This document shows positions 1 through 5,280 of a stretch of 6,590 nucleotides of DNA, piece by piece (the stretch's first letter is position 1; every line of letters starts with the position of its first letter). Position numbers and translations under genes: made by a program. Location of the stretch: positions 1-6,590 of the forward strand of contig CAUEUD010000200.1 in assembly GCA_959020865.1 (NCBI GenBank), read 5' to 3'. Below the pieces are notes generated by a model. It had not been told where the DNA came from and did no database searches. It saw nothing but the letters and a program-made list of their open reading frames with translations. This DNA comes from Eubacterium limosum. Its GTDB lineage: Bacteria > Bacillota > Clostridia > Eubacteriales > Eubacteriaceae.

Positions 1-13
1 TTTCAACTGAACC

Positions 14-61
14 GTCCTCATTTTAACGCTTTGTCTCTTTATGGTAAAGTTTTCTGGCACG
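14..61 (+). repeat. 48-nt dispersed intergenic repeat, left copy
   Basis: This stretch matches the reverse complement of 5005-5052 over 48 positions without gaps, with 5 differences (at 20, 44, 54, 57 and 58). Bases 21-43 are identical. Inside is a small hairpin, CTTTA-tgg-TAAAG (37-49), followed by TTTT. The only difference within the hairpin falls in its loop. Similarity stops sharply after CACG (58-61), just before the terminator hairpin beyond the symporter gene. On the other side the window begins with TTTCAACT, which matches the heptad arm next to the right copy, so a larger element is probably cut by the window edge. Its function is unknown. Confidence 0.8.
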
Positions 62-64
62 TTG

Positions 65-98
65 AACCCGCCTGCACCTATGTACAGGCGGGTTTTTT
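65..98 (+). terminator. Intrinsic terminator hairpin abutting the symporter stop codon
   Basis: AACCCGCCTG (65-74) pairs perfectly with CAGGCGGGTT (85-94) around a 10-nt loop. A T-run (93-98) follows on the plus strand. This is a strong terminator for plus-strand transcription entering from the left. The hairpin begins only a few bases after the TGA of the minus-strand symporter gene. In that direction the stem is followed only by TTCAACG, a poor U-tract, so termination of the symporter message may be weaker or may rely on the hairpin alone. Confidence 0.8.
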
Positions 99-1528
99 CA
101 GTTCTTCTGCTTCTTGAGCTTTCGCATTTCCCTTCCAGGAATCAGGACATTTTCCTGATAATCAAAGCATTCCTGGGCGATCACCTTGTTGAGCACCAAC
201 AGGCAGATAAGATTTGGAATGGCCATCAGGCCATTCATAGTATCGGAAAAATCCCATACAATCTGCAGTGCCGTTGTCGCGCCAAAAAATGTGACGACCG
301 AAAAGACAAACCGGTAAATTTTAACCGCCACAGTTGAGGGGATCAAATATTCCAGTGACTTTTCGCCATAGTACTCCCAGCCCAGTATGGTCGAGAAGGC
401 GAACAGCATAATACCAATGGTGACGATCAGAGCGCCCACTGATCCAATGGCTGACTCAAAGGCCCTGATGGTCAGGTTCGCTCCGGTATAGAGCTCGCCT
501 GCCGCGTCGGTTGTCCCGAGAACGCCTGAGGACGCGATAACAAGGCCGGTGATCGTACAGACAACCAGTGTGTCAAAGAAGGTACCCGTCATATTGATAT
601 AGCCCTGTCTTGAGGGGTGGTCTGTTTTAGCCGCTGCCGCTGCTATCGGCGCAGAGCCAAGACCCGCTTCATTTGAAAACACACCCCGCGCGACGCCCCA
701 GCGCATGGCTGAAAGCATGCTCGCAATGATGGAGCCGCCCACACCGCCGGCAACTGCCTGAGGTGAAAAGGCCATGCGGAAGATCTCAACGATTCCAGCC
801 GGTACATTGTGAAAATTAATGATAATGACAAGGATGCCGGCTACAAAATAGAACACCGCCATGATCGGAACAATAAAACCGCAGACACGGCCGATACTCT
901 TGATACCGCCCAAAAGGACGATCAACGCCAAAACAGTCAGGACAACACCGGTGATCCAGGTCGGTACCCCAAAGGTATTCTGTACCGCATCGGAGATGGA
1001 ATTCGCCTGTGTCAGGTTACCGATACCAAAGGACGCGATAACAGCAAAAAGTGAAAACAAAAATGCCAGCAGACTTCCCAGCCATTTAACCTTGAAGCCC
1101 TTTTTCATGGCGTACATGGGGCCGCCAGCCATCTCACCAGACGAGTTGGTCTCACGGTATTTGACCGCCAGAACACTCTCGCCGTATTTGGTGGAGAGCC
1201 CAAACAGCGCGCTGATCCACATCCACACCAGAGCGCCCGGGCCGCCCAATACCATGGCGGTGGCAACACCGACAATATTGCCGGTGCCAATGGTCGCGGC
1301 CAGAGCGGTCATCAGAGACTGAAACGGCGAGATATCCCCGCTGTGCTCCTTGGCGTTTTCATCCTTGGGCGCGCGGGTAAACACCGATCTCAGGGCATAC
1401 CCCAGATTCCGCCACGGCAAAAACTTCAGGCGTATGGTCAAAAAGACACCGGTACCCACTAACAGCACAAGCATGTATGGTCCCCACACAAAGTCATTGA
1501 CCACCGCAATAATTTCAGAAAAACTCAT
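98..1528 (-). CDS. AGCS-family sodium:alanine/glycine symporter
   Basis: This is an inner-membrane secondary transporter that imports alanine or glycine with sodium (Alanine or Glycine:Cation Symporter family). The 476 residues are within the family's usual length. The family signature GGPGALVWMWISALFG is at 95-110, preceded by the conserved GTGNIVGVAT at 81-90. The conserved block FSNEAGLGSAPIAAAA (284-299) is followed by KTDHPSRQG (301-309). About ten hydrophobic membrane segments are visible, and the tail is short and basic (GREMRKLKKQKN). The ATG at 1528 has GGGAGG (1535-1540) six bases upstream. The gene is probably monocistronic, because 114 bases with candidate promoters separate it from the recombinase upstream. 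Family assignment is firm. Whether alanine, glycine or another small amino acid is the main substrate cannot be read from sequence. Confidence 0.95.
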   Translation of the reverse strand: MSFSEIIAVVNDFVWGPYMLVLLVGTGVFLTIRLKFLPWRNLGYALRSVFTRAPKDENAKEHSGDISPFQSLMTALAATIGTGNIVGVATAMVLGGPGALVWMWISALFGLSTKYGESVLAVKYRETNSSGEMAGGPMYAMKKGFKVKWLGSLLAFLFSLFAVIASFGIGNLTQANSISDAVQNTFGVPTWITGVVLTVLALIVLLGGIKSIGRVCGFIVPIMAVFYFVAGILVIIINFHNVPAGIVEIFRMAFSPQAVAGGVGGSIIASMLSAMRWGVARGVFSNEAGLGSAPIAAAAAKTDHPSRQGYINMTGTFFDTLVVCTITGLVIASSGVLGTTDAAGELYTGANLTIRAFESAIGSVGALIVTIGIMLFAFSTILGWEYYGEKSLEYLIPSTVAVKIYRFVFSVVTFFGATTALQIVWDFSDTMNGLMAIPNLICLLVLNKVIAQECFDYQENVLIPGREMRKLKKQKN

Positions 1529-1560
1529 TTTCTCCCTCCCTTTTCTAAATATACCTGTTT

Positions 1561-1589
1561 ATTTTACCACATTTCATGTTAGTGCACAA
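1561..1589 (-). promoter_or_regulatory. Candidate promoter of the symporter gene
   Basis: On the minus strand, TTGTGC (1584-1589) and TAAAAT (1561-1566) are separated by 17 bases, with a TG one base before the -10 box (extended -10). The predicted start near 1554 gives a leader of about 26 nt that contains the Shine-Dalgarno site. A second -10-like TATAAT lies at 1611-1616 but has only a weak -35 partner (TTTTTT, 17-bp spacing). The choice between them is inference. Confidence 0.45.
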
Positions 1590-1608
1590 GTTGCGGGTAC
1601 AAGTGTCC
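1577..1608. other. Possible solo insertion-sequence end (IS21-like), with short direct repeats
   Basis: On the plus strand this stretch begins TGTTAGTGCACAAG and carries two ACAAGT copies at 1586-1591 and 1599-1604, 13 bases apart. It ends in GTGTCC. A TG start and short internal repeats resemble the termini of IS21-family elements in Firmicutes. This resemblance rests on pattern memory only. No transposase gene and no second end are visible in the window, so at most it is a remnant. It could equally be a regulator binding site upstream of the symporter gene. Confidence 0.25.
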
Positions 1609-1642
1609 TCATTATACGGTCTTTTTGGCCTGTAAAAAAAGA

Positions 1643-2896
1643 TCAGGCTGAATATTCCCAATCTACTTTAGACATCTCGGCCCTGTCCTGATTTGTGATG
1701 GAATGGATATATAGCTGTAATGTCAATGCTGCGTTGGAATGTCCCAATATCCTGCTCAAGACAGATATCTGCATATTTTTGCTGGCGGCGATGGTGGCAA
1801 AGGTATGGCGGAGCGCGTGAAAGTTGACCTCCTTGACCTTTGCCTTTTTCAGAACGACTTTAAAATACTGCTGGTACACCCTCGGGTCAATAAAGCTCCC
1901 CGACTGATTTTGAAAGACAAAGGTGTTTTCATTGATGTTTCCCCACGAGTCGGCTACGACCATCCGGCGATAGGCCTTTAAATACTCATACTGCCCGTTG
2001 TTCATGGGAATATCCCGCACAGAGTTGGTCGTCTTCGTCTCTGAAACGACCAGCTTGGTCTTTGGCCCCTCCGGTTCAAAGGTCTTAACCCGCTGAACCG
2101 AATGCCGCACATGTATCACCCGGTTGGAGAAATCAACATCGCCCCATTTGAGGGCCGCCAGCTCACCGAGCCGCATCCCGGTTTTCAAAGCCATCAGAAT
2201 CGCGACGGATTTGGGGTTGTCATCTGTGTGCAGCAGCACATACTCCAACCGTTTACACTCATCCGGCTCCAGATAAACCGGCTTATGGAATCTTTTGGGC
2301 GGCAGCGACACCTTTCTGCAGGGATTTTTGATCATCAGCTCCTGATCCACTGCCAGCTCCAGCGCGCTCTTCAGAATCATCATATAACTCCTGACCGTTG
2401 CGGGCGACAGGCCTGTATCGTCATTTTTCCCGTCCTCACATAAATACTTGACAAATTTCTGAATGATATCCGGCGTCAGCTCCAGCAGGTTATAGCTGCC
2501 GATCTGCGGGATGATATGCTTGTAGATCACATTGTAGTATCGCATGTAGGAGGTTGGCCGAATCGTATTTTTCTTATGCCCCTCCAGCCACTCGATCATC
2601 CATTCCTGAAGCGTCAGTGTCCGGACCACCTTCAGCATCTCGTCATGGCTGAAGGCTCTCTGTAAAATCCCGGTGGTCTGCTGCTGTGTTTTCTGCCTGC
2701 GCAGCAGACGCTGAAGCTCAACCTCCTCGTGAACCCTCTCCTCCGCCTCTTCCAAAACTTCTACCGCTTCCTCATAGGTATGGGCGTAGACCGACCGGTA
2801 TAGGGCCTTTCCGTACACGCCTTCATACCCTACAATGTAACGCCCCTCATAACGGCCGTCTTTCCGCTTGTAGATGTTTCTTCTCTGTTCTTTCAT
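1643..2896 (-). CDS. Tyrosine recombinase / phage-type integrase, apparently orphan
   Basis: This is a site-specific DNA recombinase of the lambda-integrase family, 417 residues and apparently intact. The N-terminus (about 7-40, KRKDGRYEGRY and following) looks like an arm-type DNA-binding domain. A charged, probably coiled-coil linker follows (about 41-72). The SAM-like core-binding domain spans about 93-200, and the catalytic domain about 205-400. The catalytic set is complete: Arg242 (TGMRLGEL), Lys288, His360 and Arg363 (HALRHTFA), His386 (ILGHSNAA) and Tyr396 (LQLYIH). The ATG at 2896 has AGGAGG (2902-2907) five bases upstream. No excisionase, relaxase, phage structural gene or cargo lies beside it. 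The flanking genes are a regulator and a transporter, so its target and the element it belonged to are unknown. It could be the relic of a decayed prophage or ICE, or a domesticated recombinase. Confidence 0.93.
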   Translation of the reverse strand: MKEQRRNIYKRKDGRYEGRYIVGYEGVYGKALYRSVYAHTYEEAVEVLEEAEERVHEEVELQRLLRRQKTQQQTTGILQRAFSHDEMLKVVRTLTLQEWMIEWLEGHKKNTIRPTSYMRYYNVIYKHIIPQIGSYNLLELTPDIIQKFVKYLCEDGKNDDTGLSPATVRSYMMILKSALELAVDQELMIKNPCRKVSLPPKRFHKPVYLEPDECKRLEYVLLHTDDNPKSVAILMALKTGMRLGELAALKWGDVDFSNRVIHVRHSVQRVKTFEPEGPKTKLVVSETKTTNSVRDIPMNNGQYEYLKAYRRMVVADSWGNINENTFVFQNQSGSFIDPRVYQQYFKVVLKKAKVKEVNFHALRHTFATIAASKNMQISVLSRILGHSNAALTLQLYIHSITNQDRAEMSKVDWEYSA

Positions 2897-3004
2897 GATT
2901 TCCTCCTGATAAATAAAATTTCTATATCATTTTATATTCGGAGATCAAAATCGGCTGAGATTTTTTTTGATAAACTATGTTTATTTGTTTTAAACCCTTT
3001 TTTA

Positions 3005-3046
3005 CGCAAAAATAAAAAGAGCCTGCAGACTTACCTTCTCTGCAGG
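3005..3046 (-). terminator. Intrinsic terminator of the MerR-family gene
   Basis: Read on the minus strand, CCTGCAGA pairs with TCTGCAGG (arms at 3039-3046 and 3022-3029, loop of 9). The tail CTCTTTTTATTTTTG follows. It lies 27 bases beyond the regulator's TAA and separates it from the recombinase gene transcribed in the same direction, so the two are not an operon. The remaining gap (2908-3004) is AT-rich. I see no convincing recombinase promoter there, only TATAAA-like -10 candidates around 2931-2936 without a good -35. Confidence 0.8.
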
Positions 3047-3072
3047 GCCCTGTTGCTCATAGACTTAAGGGT

Positions 3073-3834
3073 TTACCGGATGAATTTCAGCACACTCTGC
3101 TTAAGCAGTTCTGCACTGTTCTTTCCCGCTTTACTTTCATAATATTCCTTAAAGCGTTCATCTTCTGTGTACATCTGAACCAGCCCGCGGTGCGCGTCCG
3201 GGCTGGTTCTTCCCCACGCCAGCGTGATCCACTGTTTATGAAGCCGGGCAAGCTCCTCACCTTCCGGATTGTCGATGGTTCCCAGACGGGTTACTTCCTT
3301 TAAAAGATCGAGGATTTTTTCTTCCAGGCCTGCAAATTCACTGTATTTTTCAGGTGACATGTTCTTAAACTGGGCATTGCTTCTGTCAATCGCCTCGTCG
3401 CCGTATTTTTTACGGATCTCCTCACCATAACGGTTCTCGTTTTCGTCAATCTTGTTCTGGATAAAGCCTTTGAACTTTTCGTGATCTTCCATTGTCGTTT
3501 TTCCTTCCTTGCTCTCAATCGTTTTGGTCACAGTATTGATCAAATCGTCAATCTGCTTCTTTTTAAGAAGGAGCTGTTCCCTGTGGGTTTTTAAAGCGGC
3601 CAGGCTGTCAAAGCCCGGGGCGTCCAAAATCTGTATGATTTCTGCCAGCTCAATCCCCAGCGCCCGGTAAAATAAAATCTGCTGAAGGCGGTCAACCTCA
3701 TGCTTCCCGTAGATCCGGTAGCCTGAGCTGTTGATACGCGCTGGCTTCAGCAGCCCAATCTCATCGTAATAACGCAGTGTTCTCGGCGAGACCTTTGCCA
3801 GGGCCGCCAGCTTTTTAACCGTATATTCCATCAT
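3073..3834 (-). CDS. MerR-family transcriptional activator with TipAS-like ligand domain
   Basis: This is a cytoplasmic DNA-binding regulator of the TipA/Mta/SkgA group, which usually senses drug-like molecules. Residues 3-72 form the MerR winged helix-turn-helix (YTVKKLAALAKVSPRTLRYY, then GLLKP and SGYRIY). A dimerisation coiled coil spans about 77-112. A TipAS-type domain spans about 118-253 (GEEIRKKYG, then TLAWGRTSPDAHRGLVQMY). I chose the ATG at 3834, giving 253 residues, the length of TipAL. AGGAGG (3841-3846) lies six bases upstream. A longer in-frame start at 3897 is upstream of the gene's own promoter and can be excluded. The ATG at 3831 is the alternative. The protein has no cysteine, so it is neither a Cys-coordinated metal sensor nor likely to bond covalently to thiostrepton as TipA does. 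The ligand is unknown. Confidence 0.92.
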   Translation of the reverse strand: MMEYTVKKLAALAKVSPRTLRYYDEIGLLKPARINSSGYRIYGKHEVDRLQQILFYRALGIELAEIIQILDAPGFDSLAALKTHREQLLLKKKQIDDLINTVTKTIESKEGKTTMEDHEKFKGFIQNKIDENENRYGEEIRKKYGDEAIDRSNAQFKNMSPEKYSEFAGLEEKILDLLKEVTRLGTIDNPEGEELARLHKQWITLAWGRTSPDAHRGLVQMYTEDERFKEYYESKAGKNSAELLKQSVLKFIR

Positions 3835-3853
3835 TCTGCTCCTCCTGTCACCC

Positions 3854-3884
3854 ATTATAGACGTTGACGCAGCGTAAAGGTCAA
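3854..3884 (-). promoter_or_regulatory. MerR-type promoter with palindromic operator in a 19-bp spacer
   Basis: On the minus strand the -35 is TTGACC (3879-3884) and the -10 is TATAAT (3854-3859), 19 bp apart. That is the over-long spacing that MerR-family activators correct by distorting DNA. A 23-nt palindrome fills 3860-3882: arms GACCTTTACGC and GCGTCAACGTC around one central base, with 9 of 11 positions paired. It resembles the operators known for TipA/Mta-type regulators. The transcript would start near 3847, almost directly on the Shine-Dalgarno site. Autoregulation by the encoded protein is a strong inference. Confidence 0.85.
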
Positions 3885-3897
3885 GGCCTTTTTTCAT

Positions 3898-3926
3898 TTG
3901 CTGTAAAAAAATATTTAAGCTATAAT
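3898..3926 (+). promoter_or_regulatory. Candidate promoter of the hydrolase gene
   Basis: TTGCTG (3898-3903) and a perfect TATAAT (3921-3926) are 17 bases apart, giving a start near 3933 and a leader of about 35 nt. The -35 is weak (3 of 6 consensus). The spacing is normal and the spacer has no palindrome, so this is not a typical MerR-activated promoter. The MerR operator (3860-3882) ends 15 bases upstream of the -35, close enough for an indirect effect. No second operator is visible. Confidence 0.6.
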
Positions 3927-3967
3927 AGAAGCTAATAATACAATCCTATAAAATAAAAGGAGTCCGT

Positions 3968-4969
3968 ATGAAACAGCATCCATATCTTCCCGATTTAGAT
4001 ACCCCGGTCGACTACAGCCTCACTCAAAACTGGCTATGTCTTCCTAAAAAAATAGCAAAGCCTGACGACAAGCCCGTCGATATTTTTTACCTCTACCCCA
4101 CAGCCTACTATAAAACCCCGCATGGTCCCAATATCTGCGAGGTGAACAATGAGGCCATGCGTATCCGGGCCACAGAGCATCTCCAGACAAAGGCCTCTGT
4201 CTTTTCAGCCTATGGCAATTTTTATGCGCCTGCGTACCGCCAGGCTGCCCTCGAATGCCTTCTTGACAATACGCCGGAAAACAACCTGCTTTTCACAAAA
4301 GGGCCTGTCACCTGCGTGCTGTCAGCCTTTGATTATTACATTAAGCACCATAACAACGGCCGCCCCTTTATCCTGGCCGGCCATTCCCAGGGCTCGCTGC
4401 TGCTCCAGTTTATCCTCAGCCTCTATTTAAAAGAGCATCCAGAGGTTCAGGAGCGGATGATTGCCGCCTATGTGATCGGCTACTCCATCACCCGGGGATA
4501 TTTAAAAGACAATCCTCATTTAACCTTTGCGCGGGGAGCAAAAGACACAGGCGTTATCATTTCATATAACACAGAATCCCCAGGTGTCACGGGTGACAAC
4601 ATCACCCTGCTCCCAGACGCAGTATCCATCAACCCCATCACCTGGACCCTCACCGACAAAAAAGCCGAAGCGTCACAGAGCCTTGGCTCGCGCCTGGTCA
4701 TACGTGACAGCGCCGGTGCGCTCGTCGGCATGCAGGATCTTCCCCACTATGCCGACGCGGCCCTTGACCTGGAACGCGGCACAGTGATCTGCAGCACCGC
4801 AGACCCCGATGCCTTTAAGGTCATCGGACAGGAGGAAGCCTTCCCCTCCGGTGTTTTACACACTGGTGATTATCCGCTTTACTACTACGATCTTCAAAAC
4901 AATGTTAAAACACGCATAAAATCCTACTTCGCGAGTCATCCTCAGACAGACAAAAAATACGCCCTTTAA
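3968..4969 (+). CDS. DUF3089-type alpha/beta hydrolase (putative lipase/esterase)
   Basis: This 333-residue, probably cytoplasmic protein has no signal peptide or membrane segment. The N-terminal block DIFYLYPTAYYK (38-49) is typical of DUF3089. The nucleophile elbow AGHSQGSLLLQ places the serine at Ser140 (GHSQG 138-142). SINPITW (220-226) and the C-terminal GVLHTGDYPLYYYDLQNNVK (295-314) are also characteristic, with His298 the likely catalytic histidine. The acid residue is not certain; Asp277, Asp279 or Asp281 in STADPDAF (276-283) are candidates. AAGGAG (3957-3962) lies five bases before the ATG. The gene stands alone and divergent from the MerR gene, 133 bases apart. The fold is clear, but the substrate is unknown. 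An esterase or detoxifying role linked to the regulator's ligand is speculation. Confidence 0.88.
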   Translation: MKQHPYLPDLDTPVDYSLTQNWLCLPKKIAKPDDKPVDIFYLYPTAYYKTPHGPNICEVNNEAMRIRATEHLQTKASVFSAYGNFYAPAYRQAALECLLDNTPENNLLFTKGPVTCVLSAFDYYIKHHNNGRPFILAGHSQGSLLLQFILSLYLKEHPEVQERMIAAYVIGYSITRGYLKDNPHLTFARGAKDTGVIISYNTESPGVTGDNITLLPDAVSINPITWTLTDKKAEASQSLGSRLVIRDSAGALVGMQDLPHYADAALDLERGTVICSTADPDAFKVIGQEEAFPSGVLHTGDYPLYYYDLQNNVKTRIKSYFASHPQTDKKYAL

Positions 4970-4975
4970 TCGAGA

Positions 4976-5002
4976 AAAGCTCCCTCAGCATGAGAGAGCT
5001 TT
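4976..5002. terminator. Terminator hairpin after the hydrolase gene, better formed on the minus strand
   Basis: AAAGCTCCCTCA (4976-4987) pairs with TGAGAGAGCTTT (4991-5002) around a 3-nt loop. On the plus strand there is one C-A mismatch and the tail is only TTTAG. On the minus strand the mismatch becomes a G-U pair and the stem runs into TTTTCTCG, a better terminator. It may originally have served both the hydrolase and the malic enzyme genes before DNA was inserted between it and the latter. Confidence 0.7.
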
Positions 5003-5004
5003 AG

Positions 5005-5052
5005 CGTATCAAAAAACTTTATCATAAAGAGACAAAGCGTTAAAAAGAGGAC
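5005..5052 (-). repeat. 48-nt dispersed intergenic repeat, right copy
   Basis: This is the inverted partner of 14-61, identical at 43 of 48 positions without gaps. The internal mini-hairpin is CTTTA-tga-TAAAG when read on the minus strand (5017-5029), followed by six Ts. Similarity begins abruptly at CGT (5005-5007), two bases past the arm of the terminator hairpin. The other side leads at once into the palindromic element at 5054. It probably forms one end of a composite element with that structure. Confidence 0.82.
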
Positions 5053-5053
5053 T

Positions 5054-5215
5054 TTTTAGTTAAAAGTTGAAAGTGGATAGTGGAAAGTTCAGGTGCAAAT
5101 CTGCCGTTGGCAGATTTGATGCGATGCGGCCTGTGGCCGCGTTTTTAATTGCTTTGGCTGTCAGCCAAAGGGGTCGTGAACTTTCCACCTTCAACTTTCC
5201 ACTTTCCACCTAAAA
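5054..5215. mobile_element. MITE-like palindromic element with heptad inverted arms and three hairpins
   Basis: The outer arms (5054-5091 and 5177-5215) are inverted repeats matching at about 32 of 39 positions. Both start TTTTAG and are built from tandem GTKGAAA-like heptads. Between them are three hairpins: CAAATCTGCC-gtt-GGCAGATTTG (5096-5118), GCGGCC-tgt-GGCCGC (5126-5140) and CTTTGGC-tgtca-GCCAAAG (5152-5170). Folded as single strand this gives a four-way junction. It has no coding capacity, so it would depend on enzymes supplied elsewhere. No simple target duplication directly flanks 5054-5215, so the true ends probably lie further out. With the 48-nt repeat and the tail to 5265 it fills the gene-free stretch between hydrolase and malic enzyme. 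The tail 5216-5265 shows nothing else recognisable. Confidence 0.72.
5124..5146 (+). terminator. Possible intrinsic terminator inside the palindromic element
   Basis: The central hairpin of the element extends to 8 pairs (ATGCGGCC, loop TGT, GGCCGCGT, including one G-U) and runs into TTTT on the plus strand. It could stop read-through from the hydrolase gene. In the opposite direction the stem has no T-run. The role is inferred from shape only. Confidence 0.4.
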
Positions 5216-5265
5216 CAGCTTCTTGCCTTAACTCTGCCGCAGACTTTCAGTTTTATCTACAGCCA

Positions 5266-5276
5266 GAGAGAGCTTT
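5266..5276 (+). repeat. 11-nt direct repeat of the terminator arm at 4992-5002
   Basis: GAGAGAGCTTT occurs here and at 4992-5002, bracketing the 263 bases that contain the 48-nt repeat and palindromic element. Here it is followed by TTTC directly before the malic enzyme stop codon and lacks a pairing arm nearby. It looks like the orphaned arm and T-tract of an ancestral terminator, or a target-site duplication made at insertion. Confidence 0.55.
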
Positions 5277-5280
5277 TTTC

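Noticed and set aside
41..337. Plus-strand open frame of 98 codons at the left edge
   Set aside because: It starts inside the 48-nt repeat, passes through a strong terminator hairpin and is antisense to the symporter gene.
2947..2968. Hairpin AAAATC-ggctga-GATTTT followed by a T-run on the plus strand, as a terminator
   Set aside because: The stem is six mostly A-T pairs, and no plus-strand gene lies upstream that would need it. It is probably chance in AT-rich DNA.
3835..3897. N-terminal extension of the MerR protein from an ATG at 3897
   Set aside because: The extension covers the gene's own -35, operator, -10 and Shine-Dalgarno, so it cannot be translated from that promoter. The resulting residues do not belong to the MerR family.
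14..5052. The inverted 48-nt copies as attL/attR of the recombinase
   Set aside because: Integrated elements are bounded by direct, not inverted, att repeats. The copies differ at 5 positions and are linked to the separate palindromic element.
5054..5215. Heptad repeats as a CRISPR array or tandem-repeat locus
   Set aside because: The units are only 7 nt, with no spacers and no cas genes, and they occur as two inverted arms around hairpins.
5003..5265. Class C group II intron or its fragment, suggested by its position after a terminator
   Set aside because: There is no GUGYG start, no recognisable domain V and no reverse transcriptase. Only the insertion position is similar.
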